From Aliishimia sp039978895 (lineage in GTDB: Bacteria > Pseudomonadota > Alphaproteobacteria > Rhodobacterales > Rhodobacteraceae): 64,000 nt of DNA. Below, in pieces: positions 17,086-26,029 of this stretch (positions within the stretch are counted from its first letter, which is position 1; every line of letters starts with the position of its first letter). The position numbers were made by a program, and so were the translations under genes. The stretch is taken from assembly GCA_039978895.1 (NCBI GenBank), contig JBDWAL010000064.1, positions 1 through 64,000 of the forward strand, read 5' to 3'. The notes under the pieces were generated by a model. The model was not told where the DNA came from, made no database searches, and saw only the letters and a program-made list of their open reading frames with translations.

Positions 17086-18081
17086 ATGAAACTTACACTT
17101 TTCACTTCATCCGTAGTGGCATCCATATTGGGCCTTACAGGCGCGACCCTTGCGGACCCTGCGGTCATCTTCGATCTTGGCGGGAAATTCGACAAATCGT
17201 TCAACGAAGCAGCCTTTACAGGTGCTGAACGCTGGGCCTCAGAAACTGGTGGTACTTATGCTAGCTTTGAGATCAGCTCGGACGCGCAGCGTGAGCAGGC
17301 AATCCGTCGCTTTGCAGAAACCGGCAACAGCCCCATCGTCGTCGCTGGATTTGCATGGGCCGCAGCATTGGAGACTGTGGCGTCGGATTACCCGGACACG
17401 GATTTTGTCATCATCGACATGGTGGTGGACCAACCCAATGTCCGCTCTGTCGTGTTCAATGAACATGAAGGATCATATCTTGTCGGACTGATGGCGGGTT
17501 TGGCGTCTGAAACGGATGTTGTGGGTTTTATCGGCGGCATGGATATTCCGCTAATCCGCAAATTCGGCTGTGGCTACGCTGAGGGTGTTCTGGCGGCCAA
17601 TGCCGACGCGACTGTCATCGCGAATATGACGGGCACGACGCCTGCGGCTTGGAATGACCCCATCAAGGGGTCTGAGCTTGCCTTGGCGCAAATCAGTCAG
17701 AATGCAGACGTTGTTTTCGCAGCTGCAGGTGGGACGGGCGTGGGTGTTCTGCAAGCGGCGGCTGATCAGGAAATTTTGTCGATTGGCGTGGATTCAAACC
17801 AGAATTACCTCCACCCCGGGCAAGTGCTGACATCAATGGTCAAGCGGGTCGACAACGCTGTGTTCAGCGCGTTTTCCGAAGATGATCTGATCGTTGAGGG
17901 CATCAACGTGATGGGCATCGCCAACGGTGGTGTCGGCTACACGTTGGATGATTTCAACAATGCGCTCGTCTCAGAAGATATGCGCACCGCGTTGACTAAG
18001 GCGGAGGCTGCGATCTCTTCTGGTGCGTTGACTGTACACGATTACATGTCGGACGAATCCTGCCCCTTCGTGCAGTTCTAA
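17086..18081 (+). CDS. BMP-family nucleoside-binding ABC transporter protein
   Basis: A 331-residue periplasmic binding protein of the BMP/PnrA type. A Sec signal peptide precedes the mature start around ADPAVIFDLGGKFDKSFNEA; the GGKFDKSFN motif is the family hallmark of the ligand site. The start at 17086 follows GGGAGG; the earlier in-frame start at 17035 lies in the operator and is unlikely. PnrA-like proteins bind purine and pyrimidine nucleosides. First gene of a six-gene operon encoding uptake and breakdown of nucleosides, under the LacI-type operator. Confidence 0.9.
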   Translation: MKLTLFTSSVVASILGLTGATLADPAVIFDLGGKFDKSFNEAAFTGAERWASETGGTYASFEISSDAQREQAIRRFAETGNSPIVVAGFAWAAALETVASDYPDTDFVIIDMVVDQPNVRSVVFNEHEGSYLVGLMAGLASETDVVGFIGGMDIPLIRKFGCGYAEGVLAANADATVIANMTGTTPAAWNDPIKGSELALAQISQNADVVFAAAGGTGVGVLQAAADQEILSIGVDSNQNYLHPGQVLTSMVKRVDNAVFSAFSEDDLIVEGINVMGIANGGVGYTLDDFNNALVSEDMRTALTKAEAAISSGALTVHDYMSDESCPFVQF

Positions 18082-18157
18082 CTTCTCTGAGTTCTCCCTG
18101 TCGGTCAGGCTGTTCGCAGCTTGGCCGACGAAGTATCTGTCTTGAACGAGGATCGAA

Positions 18158-19699
18158 ATGCCCCAAGAACGCACCGCGATATCCATTCGGGATGTCAGCA
18201 AATCCTTTGGCCCCGTGGTCGCCAACAAAAACATCACTTTCGATGTCATGCCCGGCACTATTCACGGGATTATTGGGGAAAACGGCGCAGGAAAATCGAC
18301 GTTGATGTCGATCTTGTACGGGTATTATAAGGCCGATGCAGGCGAGATTGCGATCAATGGTCAACCTGTTCAGATCACCAGTAGTCAAGCGGCCATTGCG
18401 GCTGGGATTGGTATGGTGTTCCAACATTTCAAGCTGATCCAGACCTTTACCGTGCTTGAAAACGTTCTGCTGGGTGCAGAAGGTGGCGGCTTGCTGCGCG
18501 GTGCGATGGCGGATGCGCGCAAATCGCTTGAGGTTCTGTCACAGGATTACGGTCTTGAAATCGATCAGGATGCCTTGGTGTCCGATATCGGTGTTGGTAT
18601 GCAACAACGGGTGGAAATCCTAAAAGCGCTCTACCGCAATGCGGAAATATTGATCCTTGATGAGCCAACGGGTGTCCTGACCCCAAAAGAAGCAGACCAA
18701 CTTTTTGCAATACTTGAACGACTGCGGGTCGAAGGAAAAACCACCATCCTGATCACTCACAAGCTTCGCGAGATCATGGATATCACCGATACCGTCAGCG
18801 TAATGCGCGGCGGCGAAATCATCGACACATTGCCCACATCGAACTGCACGCCGGAAAAGCTGGCAGAGCTTATGGTGGGTCGTAAGGTGATGATGCAAGT
18901 CGACAAAGCCATAGCCAAACCGGGACCTGCCGTCTTGCAGGTCAAGGATTTGAGGGTGGCTGACGAACGAAACGTAGAACGGATCAAAGGTATTTCCTTT
19001 GATGTGAAAGCAGGCGAAATTCTGGGCATTGCAGGCGTCAGCGGTAATGGTCAATCCGAAGTCTTAGAGGTGCTAGGAGGATGTCTGGCAGCACACGGCC
19101 AGATCGTGCTGAACGGTGAAGCGCTGCCATTAAAGGGCCGTGCGTCTGATGCCGCCAGCCGTCGTGTCGCGCGCATTGGCAACATACCCGAAGACAGGCA
19201 CCGTGACGCCCTGATTATGGACCACACAGCGTGGGAAAACATCGCGTTTGGGTATCACCGCACTCCGAAGTTCTGCCGCCATAAGGTGCTGATGAACGAC
19301 GCGGCAATTCAGGCGGACACAGCTTCCAAGATGGAGCGTTTCGACATTCGCCCTCGCGATCCCTACCTTGCGGCGAAGAATTTCTCAGGCGGCAACCAGC
19401 AAAAACTCGTCGTCGCCCGCGAGATTGAGAGTAACCCTGATCTGCTGCTTATCGGACAGCCCACACGCGGCGTGGATATCGGTGCGATTGAGTTTATTCA
19501 CAAGCAGATCATCGGGCTGCGCGATCAGGGTAAGGCAATTCTTTTGGTGTCGGTTGAATTGGATGAAATCCTCGCTTTGACGGACCGTGTTTTGGTGATG
19601 TTTGATGGTGAGATTATGGGCGTCCGGCAAACGTCGCAAACCAATGCCAATGAGCTCGGCTTGTTGATGGCTGGCATGCGGCAGGAGGAGGCAGCTTGA
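18158..19699 (+). CDS. Nucleoside ABC transporter ATPase (two ABC domains)
   Basis: A 513-residue tandem ATPase. Domain 1 has Walker A GENGAGKST (40-48) and Walker B EILILDEPTGVLTP. Its signature region reads VGMQQRVEIL. Domain 2 has a degenerate Walker A (GVSGNGQSE) and signature FSGGNQQKLVVAREIE, as usual in RbsA/YufO-type sugar and nucleoside importers. It powers import through the two following permeases. Its stop overlaps the next start (TGATG), with AGGAGGAG inside the end of this gene serving the permease, so translation is coupled. Confidence 0.92.
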   Translation: MPQERTAISIRDVSKSFGPVVANKNITFDVMPGTIHGIIGENGAGKSTLMSILYGYYKADAGEIAINGQPVQITSSQAAIAAGIGMVFQHFKLIQTFTVLENVLLGAEGGGLLRGAMADARKSLEVLSQDYGLEIDQDALVSDIGVGMQQRVEILKALYRNAEILILDEPTGVLTPKEADQLFAILERLRVEGKTTILITHKLREIMDITDTVSVMRGGEIIDTLPTSNCTPEKLAELMVGRKVMMQVDKAIAKPGPAVLQVKDLRVADERNVERIKGISFDVKAGEILGIAGVSGNGQSEVLEVLGGCLAAHGQIVLNGEALPLKGRASDAASRRVARIGNIPEDRHRDALIMDHTAWENIAFGYHRTPKFCRHKVLMNDAAIQADTASKMERFDIRPRDPYLAAKNFSGGNQQKLVVAREIESNPDLLLIGQPTRGVDIGAIEFIHKQIIGLRDQGKAILLVSVELDEILALTDRVLVMFDGEIMGVRQTSQTNANELGLLMAGMRQEEAA

Positions 19700-20805
19700 T
19701 GTTTGGGCTTCCTAAATGGGCAGATATCGTCTTGGTCCCCCTGCTGTCTTTGTTGTCTGCGGCAGCAATTTCAGCATTCTTTGTTGCGGCCATTGGAGAG
19801 AACCCGTGGTTGGCTGCCAAGGTGATGGTCAACGGCGCGTTCGGATCAAGCTATGCGTGGGGTTACACGCTTTATTACACTACGAATTTTATTTTCACAG
19901 GCCTTGCCGTGGCTGTCGCGTTTCAGGCGCGGATCTTCAACATTGGCGGTGAGGGTCAGGCGATGTTGGGCGGTCTGGGGGTGGCTTTGGTTTGCCTTTA
20001 TATTCCGTGGTCGCATTGGTCATTGGCGCTGGTGGCCTCAAGCATCGGGGCCGCCGCATTTGGCGCGGTCTGGGCATTGGGGCCTGCCTATCTCCAAGCG
20101 AAACGCGGCAGTCATATTGTGATTACAACGATCATGACAAATTTTGTGGCGGCGGGCCTTTTGAATTTTCTGCTGATTGGCCCCATCAAGGGTGCGGGCA
20201 TGGCCCCTGCAACGGCCAAATTCCCAGAGGCAGCACACCTGCCGTCTTTGGCAGATATGCTGGCGCCCCTTGGCATTTCGTTTTCGGCACAATCGCCGGT
20301 GAACATCACTTTTCTTATTGCTCTGGCGGCAGCGTGTTGCGTTTGGGTGCTGATCTGGAAAACCCGGTTGGGGTATGAAATCCGCTGTTATGGTCAATCC
20401 GCACGCGCCGCCCAATATGCCGGGATCAATGCGACGAAAATCACCATTGTCGCGATGATGATCTCTGGTGGTTTGGCAGGGCTTATGGCGATCAACAACG
20501 TGATGGGGGAGGCAGAAAGCCTAATCCTTAATGCTGTCGAAGGGGCGGGCTTTATTGGGATTGCGGTGGCCTTGATGGGACGTAGTCACCCTGTTGGCGT
20601 GGTGCTTGCAGCTGTCTTATTCGGGGCGCTTTACCAAGGCGGGGCCGAGCTTGCACTGCAATCAAATATCCCCCGCGACATGATTGTCGTGATTCAAGCC
20701 TTAGTCATCATTTTCACCGGGGCTCTTAACAACATGATGCGCGCGCCTGTTGAATTTGCGTGGTTCATGCTGCGCCGCTCACAAATCAATGGGATCAAAG
20801 ACTAA
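19699..20805 (+). CDS. Nucleoside ABC transporter permease 1
   Basis: A 368-residue integral membrane protein of the BPD_transp_2 family (YufP-like). About eight to ten helices; the conserved EAA-like loop region includes NIGGEGQAMLGG and the C-terminal GFIGIAVALMGRSHPVGV. ATG 19699 is preferred to the TTG at 19696 because AGGAGGAG sits 8 bp before it and the overlap with the ATPase stop is then one base. It pairs with the second permease to form the inner-membrane channel. Confidence 0.9.
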   Translation: MFGLPKWADIVLVPLLSLLSAAAISAFFVAAIGENPWLAAKVMVNGAFGSSYAWGYTLYYTTNFIFTGLAVAVAFQARIFNIGGEGQAMLGGLGVALVCLYIPWSHWSLALVASSIGAAAFGAVWALGPAYLQAKRGSHIVITTIMTNFVAAGLLNFLLIGPIKGAGMAPATAKFPEAAHLPSLADMLAPLGISFSAQSPVNITFLIALAAACCVWVLIWKTRLGYEIRCYGQSARAAQYAGINATKITIVAMMISGGLAGLMAINNVMGEAESLILNAVEGAGFIGIAVALMGRSHPVGVVLAAVLFGALYQGGAELALQSNIPRDMIVVIQALVIIFTGALNNMMRAPVEFAWFMLRRSQINGIKD

Positions 20806-20806
20806 G

Positions 20807-21793
20807 ATGGATATAACAGCCCTTTTTGACCTCGCCGTCCTTGACGGTGCCATCCGGTTCGCGGTGCCGCTTTTGCTGGCCTGTCTGGCGGGTCTGTTTT
20901 CGGAACGCGCAGGTGTCGTGGACATCGGACTAGAAGGCAAAATGCTGATGGCAGCCTTCCTTTCCGCCTCAGCGGCCTATGTTACAGGCAATGCTTGGGC
21001 TGGCTTGCTGGTCGGAGTCTTAGGAGGCGTTTCGCTGTCGCTCCTGCATGGGTTGGCATCAATCACCTTTCGCGGGAACCAGCTGATCTCGGGGGTGGCG
21101 ATCAACTTCTTTGCAGCGGGAGTAACGGTTGTTACTGCACAAAGTTGGTTTGCACAAGGCGGGCGCACACCGCAACTGACCGGGACTGCCCGCTTCGAGA
21201 CACTAAACTGGCCCCTCGCTCTGACAAAGATCCGTGAGATCAATGATGCATCTTTCCCGATGCGTATCTATTCAGAGTTAATTTCTGGTCATTCGATCAT
21301 TACATATCTGGCCATTTTAACCGTGCCTGCCACATGGTGGATCCTGTACCGGACACGGTTCGGCTTGCGACTGCGGGCGGTGGGCGAAAACCCTGCTGCC
21401 GTCGATACAGCCGGTATTTCCGTCGTGAGGCTGCGCTATCATGCTGTGATTATCTGTGGCGTTTTATGTGGCGTTGCAGGTGCATATCTCGCGACCTCCC
21501 TTCAGGCAGGGTTTACGCGGGATATGACCGCCGGGCGCGGTTATATCGCCCTTGCAGCACTTATCTTCGCCAAATGGCGGCCATGGCACGCACTTGGGGC
21601 AACTGTGCTGTTTGGATATTTGCAAGCACTGTCGTTGCGCCCCGATATCGTCGAACGCATCGCGACGGTCCGCGTGCAAGGTCAGTTGCTTGATGTGCTA
21701 CCTTATCTGCTAACGATTGTTATTCTCGCAGGGTTGATTGGCAAGGCCATCCCGCCTCGCGCAGCAGGCGAACCTTATGTGAAGCGGCAGTAA
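20807..21793 (+). CDS. Nucleoside ABC transporter permease 2
   Basis: A 328-residue membrane protein (YufQ-like, BPD_transp_2). The conserved signature FSERAGVVDIGLEGKMLMAA marks the second permease of BMP-type nucleoside importers; GRGYIALAALIFAKWRPWHA is the matching C-terminal motif. Starts one base after the first permease stop. Longer upstream in-frame starts overlap that permease and lack a ribosome binding site. Confidence 0.9.
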   Translation: MDITALFDLAVLDGAIRFAVPLLLACLAGLFSERAGVVDIGLEGKMLMAAFLSASAAYVTGNAWAGLLVGVLGGVSLSLLHGLASITFRGNQLISGVAINFFAAGVTVVTAQSWFAQGGRTPQLTGTARFETLNWPLALTKIREINDASFPMRIYSELISGHSIITYLAILTVPATWWILYRTRFGLRLRAVGENPAAVDTAGISVVRLRYHAVIICGVLCGVAGAYLATSLQAGFTRDMTAGRGYIALAALIFAKWRPWHALGATVLFGYLQALSLRPDIVERIATVRVQGQLLDVLPYLLTIVILAGLIGKAIPPRAAGEPYVKRQ

Positions 21794-21794
21794 G

Positions 21795-22691
21795 ATGTCA
21801 GCAACCGTCTTTAATCTAGGCTCGATCAACAGGGACAAAACGATCAAGGTGCCGCGGTTCCCTCGTCCGGGTGAAACCATCGCTGGCCAAGAGGCTTCAG
21901 CCTGTTTGGGTGGAAAGGGTTTGAACATATCCCTCGCATTGCACCGTGCTGGACAGTCGGTCAGCCATATCGGCGCAGTTCACAAAGATGACGCTGATAC
22001 GGTGAACGAAATCGAAGTATTTGGGCTCAAGGCTGACGCGATTGAGCGCTCTAGCCATATGACAGGGGAAGCCTATGTGTTACTCGACGATGACCGCGAG
22101 AACGCAATAGTCTTATGCCCAGGTGCCAATATGGAAATCTCGCGGAACCACATCGATCAATGTTTCATCACAGCCAAATCTGGTGACTGGCTGGTCCTCC
22201 AAAACGAAACCAACAATCAGCATTATGCCGTGGGCAAGGCCCGTGCGAAAGGCATGACAGTTGGGCTTGTCGCAGCCCCTTTTGACGCCGAAGTGGTGGG
22301 GTCGCTTTCAGGTGATCTTGACCTACTCGTGTTGAACGAAATCGAGGCTGCGCAGTTGGAGCAAGCGAAAAGCACATCGATTTCCAATATTGGCATCCCT
22401 CTCGTTGTTGTCACCAAAGGTGCGGCGGGCGCCACGCTTTACCGTAATGGCCTGCCGCTTCATATCGCGAGCCTTCCGGTGAAACCCATCGACACCACTG
22501 CGGCGGGGGATACATTTTTCGGCTTTTTCCTTAGCGCGGTGTTGGCTGGTCTGTCCGACAACGACGCCTTGCGGAGGGCCAATGCAGCCGCAGCCCTATC
22601 GGTTCAAACTTATGGCGCTGCGCATTCCATTCCGACGTTGCGAGACGTCCAAGACTTCTTGAAAGGATACCCAAATGAAGACAATTCTTGA
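21795..22691 (+). CDS. PfkB-family sugar kinase, ribokinase-like
   Basis: A 298-residue carbohydrate kinase. The N-terminal FNLGSINRDKTIKVPRFPRPGET and GGKGLNISLALHRAG match the ribokinase sugar-binding segments, and DTTAAGDTFFGFF near residues 235-247 is the PfkB signature with the catalytic aspartate. In this operon it most likely phosphorylates ribose released from nucleosides by the downstream hydrolase; a nucleoside kinase role is the alternative. It overlaps the hydrolase gene by 17 bp. Confidence 0.88.
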   Translation: MSATVFNLGSINRDKTIKVPRFPRPGETIAGQEASACLGGKGLNISLALHRAGQSVSHIGAVHKDDADTVNEIEVFGLKADAIERSSHMTGEAYVLLDDDRENAIVLCPGANMEISRNHIDQCFITAKSGDWLVLQNETNNQHYAVGKARAKGMTVGLVAAPFDAEVVGSLSGDLDLLVLNEIEAAQLEQAKSTSISNIGIPLVVVTKGAAGATLYRNGLPLHIASLPVKPIDTTAAGDTFFGFFLSAVLAGLSDNDALRRANAAAALSVQTYGAAHSIPTLRDVQDFLKGYPNEDNS

Positions 22692-23595
22692 TACAGATCC
22701 CGGCGTTGACGACGCAATGACATTCTATTACGCGCACGCCTCTGCTGGGACTGATCTGATCGCAATGACTACCATTTTTGGCAACGTCACGGTCGAAGAT
22801 GCCACCCAAAATGCGCTATGGCTGGCAGAAAGTGTGCAGACCGAAATCCCCGTTTATCAAGGGTCAAAAACCCCGCTGGAAATCATACCAAACACCCCCA
22901 GCGCCCACGTACACGGCGAACACGGATTTGGCGATCTGAACGACCGTACCATCACGACCAAAGCCGAGGCTGAAAGTGCTGCTGAGTTTCTCGTATCAGA
23001 GGCGGCGCGCCAACCAGGCGAGTTGACAGTTTGTGCTATCGGCCCCCTCACGAACATCGCACTGGCGTTAGACATCGATCCCAAATTTATCGCCAACCTG
23101 CGCCAATTGGTGATCATGGGGGGATCTCTTGAAGCGGGGGGAAACATCACGCCTTATGCCGAGGCGAATTTCTGGAACGACCCTCATGCGGCGAACAAAG
23201 TACTAACGTCACCCGGCGGCGGAACAGTCATCATCGTAGGGCTTGATGTAACAACCCGAATTTCGTTCTTCCAAAGTGACTACGATGAGATGGCGGCCCA
23301 ATCCCCCAAAGCGGGTGGGTTCCTCAAAGATATCGGTGAATTCTACATGCGGTTCTATGAGACGGTGACTGGCAAATATCAGGCCTATCTGCATGATCCA
23401 GCGGCCCTCATTGCCTGCGAAGCACCCGAGTTGTTCACCATGCAGGACGTCATGCTTAAAGTGATCACCGAAGGGGAGAATGTCGGTGAAATGGTGCCGC
23501 ATTTGTTCTCGGAAAGGGTGTGCAAAGTCTGCATCGATGTGGACATCCCAGCCGTCTTGAACCGTTACAAAACCACCATGGCTAGATTGCCCTAA
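22675..23595 (+). CDS. Inosine-uridine-preferring nucleoside hydrolase
   Basis: A 306-residue enzyme with the calcium- and ribose-binding DTDPGVDDAM at residues 6-15, VHGEHGFGDL in the active-site loop region and LTVCAIGPLTNIALAL, all diagnostic of the IunH family. It cleaves ribonucleosides to base and ribose. Starts inside the kinase gene with AAAGGA upstream. The operon therefore covers uptake, glycosidic cleavage and sugar phosphorylation. No strong terminator was recognised in the 200 bp that follow, which hold no gene. Confidence 0.92.
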   Translation: MKTILDTDPGVDDAMTFYYAHASAGTDLIAMTTIFGNVTVEDATQNALWLAESVQTEIPVYQGSKTPLEIIPNTPSAHVHGEHGFGDLNDRTITTKAEAESAAEFLVSEAARQPGELTVCAIGPLTNIALALDIDPKFIANLRQLVIMGGSLEAGGNITPYAEANFWNDPHAANKVLTSPGGGTVIIVGLDVTTRISFFQSDYDEMAAQSPKAGGFLKDIGEFYMRFYETVTGKYQAYLHDPAALIACEAPELFTMQDVMLKVITEGENVGEMVPHLFSERVCKVCIDVDIPAVLNRYKTTMARLP

Positions 23596-23803
23596 CCCCA
23601 AAGACAGTTGGATCAAAATCTGTGACCAAACCTTTCCAATTTTGGGCAGACGTTGAACCCAACGCTAAGGAACCTTGAGATGTCGCGCTAAATGTCAACT
23701 TTTTCGAATATTGTTCACATCTGCAGCGAACGTCGGCTTTCCTGCCAAGGCGCTTCTCGATTTGGATGCGAAATATTCGCCATATGGAGCTTTGACACTT
23801 ATC

Positions 23804-24091
23804 CTATTTGAGAAAATCCTGCACGACAGATGGCTTTTTCGAAATCAATGCCAGCAAGACCTGAGCGGGACCTGTCGGATTGCGACGTCCGTGCTCCCAG
23901 TTCAGCAATGTACCTTTAGCAACACCAATGCTGCGCGCGAACTCGGCTTGCGAAAGCCCCGTTTGGGCACGAATATCCGCGACATTGATGTTAGGCACGG
24001 TGACATCGTAAACAAGCGCGTCCCGCCCCTGCCCTTTTGAGAATGCTTTTGCTTCCTCAAGACCCTGTTTGATGCTGTCAAATGCACTCAT
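23804..24091 (-). CDS. higA: HigA-type antitoxin, XRE family
   Basis: A 95-residue protein with a Cro/C1 helix-turn-helix (VADIRAQTGLSQAEFARSIG, residues 36-55), followed by WEHGRRNPTGPAQVLL, the classic layout of HigA/RelB-type antitoxins that have a leading acidic arm. It would bind and silence its own promoter and the toxin. The start overlaps the toxin gene by 4 bp, in the toxin-first order typical of higBA. It is intact although the toxin frame is broken. Confidence 0.82.
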   Translation of the reverse strand: MSAFDSIKQGLEEAKAFSKGQGRDALVYDVTVPNINVADIRAQTGLSQAEFARSIGVAKGTLLNWEHGRRNPTGPAQVLLALISKKPSVVQDFLK

Positions 24092-24428
24092 TGCTTGTCA
24101 CTCCACATACTTAGGATCTCTTTGCTCATGGCGGCCACCTCAGCCTGTTCCCTCGCAGACAGGTTAGTCTTTTCATTCTTAACAAACACCGTGATCAAAA
24201 AGATCGGAATGTGGTGGCCACCAAAAACATACATCATGTGAAAACAGTCACTTTTTCCGCCTTCATCCCGCGGGATCCGGACTTTGCGCAACCCGCCTCC
24301 CTACGAAGTTCCTGCTTTTGGGTTTTCAGCAATCCAAACGATTGCTAGTTACCGCTCGCTGTCAGACATGATCGCTTTAACACGGCTTTGAAATTCCGGA
24401 AGCTCGACAACTGTTTGAAACTTGGTCA
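24088..24428 (-). pseudogene. HigB/RelE-type toxin, inactivated
   Basis: From ATG 24428 the frame reads MTKFQTVVELPEFQSRVKAI, MSDSER, a TAA, LAIVWIAENPKAGTS, a TAG, GGGLRKVRIPRDEGGK and on to a normal C-terminus (LITVFVKNEKTNLSAREQAE). Both stops are in the same frame as the coding sequence, so only point changes separate it from a complete RelE-fold mRNA interferase. The residual ORF from 24291 lacks the N-terminal half. Antitoxin and promoter region remain. Confidence 0.8.
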
Positions 24429-24499
24429 TGATGTATAAGTCCCTGGCGTATAAGTCAATGACGCACACCCCAGATCAGTTTCCTCAGCAACTTCCATTA

Positions 24500-25798
24500 T
24501 CAGGCCCCTGCCCCATTGAGCCGTCCATAGAAGCTACGATCAAGATGCAATTCACCTATTTGGGCTTTTTCGATCAACCCACGTAGATACCCACCGGGAG
24601 ATTTGACCTCACCATCGGAGGATTTATCGAGGATCAGAGCGATCGAAGCTGCCGCACCTGCTGGCCCTAAGACTTTGTTTGCAACATTCCACGCATCCTC
24701 AGAAATCCCTACAACGGGCCTAAGTGCCGCTGCTGCACGGTGTACATCGTTCCAGTCTTTCATGTATCCTTGGGTACCACGTGCCATATCAGCAAAATGC
24801 GGACATGAAGCCATCAGCATTGGCACATCAATGTCAGAGCTTCGGGTATTTGTATGCGTGCTCCAGCTGATATCAAGATCAACATCCTCTGGTCTCTCGA
24901 GAGGCTCTTCCTTCGGCTTTTTGAGCACAACGTCCGCTGCGTGCTTTGTTTCAAAGCGACTACTAATTACAGGATTAAGTTCATTTGTAGTTAGTATATG
25001 GGTGTCATTTTCGAGACTCGAGGGTCTCATATTTTTAACTTCTTTTTGTTTGCCTTCAACTATTGAAACCAACTTATCATCAACTTCAGCCGGCCAATCA
25101 AAGGATGCTGCAAATGATCGCTCCACTGAAGCTTGGAGAGCTCTGATGCGGTCGAGGTAGCTCTCTAGTCCCCCTGCTCTCTCAGATCGCGTTGGAAGGC
25201 CCTCTAGGAGTTCTGCGAACACTTGCTGAAGGTTCTTCCAGGGGCCGCGCAGACCCGCTTCTACGGCCTTCTGGATCTTTGCGCGGATCATACGCCGTGT
25301 CACAGTGATCGCATTGCGTAAGGAGGCGCACAGAGCCCTCTCAACATGCAGGTGTTCATAGAGCGTTTCAAACTCTTGTGCGCGGGCGGCCATGGGTGCG
25401 AGATCAAAGCCATAGGCTTCAATGATCACACCGTCTGCATCTCTGCGCCCCCAGCGCTTACCATTGGGGCTGTCCTTCATCGAAATTACCCCGACCTCGC
25501 AGAGCCGCCGCGCATGGCGTCTGAGCGTCGCCAGCGAAAACCCTGTCTGCTCCATAAGAAAATGGTTTGAAACCCACACAATGGGCCGCCTGCCCTGTTC
25601 CCAGTCCTGAGGCTGTGTCACCGCCCCAAAGGTATCCAGCAAAAGCAGGTCTTGGGATTTCAAACCGATCGCTGCTGCAACCTTTTTCACCGCAACGATT
25701 GCTCGTGTTTTGGGTATACTTAATTGTTCGCCGGCATCTGCGAACCGTTCGGCTTGCAGAAGTTCCGGCGTCGGCTTGCGCCAACCTGTATGTTTCAT
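24500..25798 (-). CDS. repC: Plasmid replication initiator RepC
   Basis: A 432-residue protein with the RepC N-terminal winged-helix region (LLLLDTFGAVTQPQDWEQG, then VSNHFLMEQTGFSLATLRRH) and a charged middle region, ending in a DUF-type C-terminal domain (PHFADMARGTQGYMKDWNDV). RepC initiates replication of repABC replicons, with the origin usually inside its own coding sequence. Last gene of repABC, 231 bp after repB, with AGGAGG upstream of the ATG. It appears full length, so the replicon could be functional. Confidence 0.92.
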   Translation of the reverse strand: MKHTGWRKPTPELLQAERFADAGEQLSIPKTRAIVAVKKVAAAIGLKSQDLLLLDTFGAVTQPQDWEQGRRPIVWVSNHFLMEQTGFSLATLRRHARRLCEVGVISMKDSPNGKRWGRRDADGVIIEAYGFDLAPMAARAQEFETLYEHLHVERALCASLRNAITVTRRMIRAKIQKAVEAGLRGPWKNLQQVFAELLEGLPTRSERAGGLESYLDRIRALQASVERSFAASFDWPAEVDDKLVSIVEGKQKEVKNMRPSSLENDTHILTTNELNPVISSRFETKHAADVVLKKPKEEPLERPEDVDLDISWSTHTNTRSSDIDVPMLMASCPHFADMARGTQGYMKDWNDVHRAAAALRPVVGISEDAWNVANKVLGPAGAAASIALILDKSSDGEVKSPGGYLRGLIEKAQIGELHLDRSFYGRLNGAGA

Positions 25799-25863
25799 GT
25801 GATGTGTTGCCTCCTATGCTCGATGGAAGACAAAAGAATTTCGTTCACCGAATCGGTGTTTCG

Positions 25864-25893
25864 TTGACAACGATTTGCGAGGAGTGCTATCTA
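25864..25893 (+). promoter_or_regulatory. Predicted promoter for the repABC antisense RNA
   Basis: TTGACA (25864-25869) and TATCTA (25888-25893) are spaced by 18 bp on the plus strand in the repB-repC gap, opposing repABC transcription. Position and strength match the constitutive ctRNA promoter of other repABC plasmids. Confidence 0.65.
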
Positions 25894-25899
25894 TCAGTT

Positions 25900-25950
25900 G
25901 CAACACAGATAGAACGGCTCTCTTACCGCAAGGTGGAGGGCTTTTCTTTT
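25900..25950 (+). ncRNA. Predicted ctRNA (incompatibility antisense RNA)
   Basis: A roughly 50-nt transcript would start near 25900 and end at a hairpin (GCTCTC-TTACC, loop GCAA, GGTGGAGGGC; 25917-25941) followed by TTTTCTTTT. Antisense to the repB-repC leader, it would pair with the mRNA and attenuate repC translation, setting copy number and incompatibility. Established for repABC plasmids; this instance is predicted from position, promoter and terminator only. Confidence 0.65.
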
Positions 25951-26029
25951 GCCTTTAACTCACATTTTGTATGATCCTATTTTTGCCTCATTGCAGATCA
26001 AAGACTGTCGCTCATGCGACACCTGCTTC

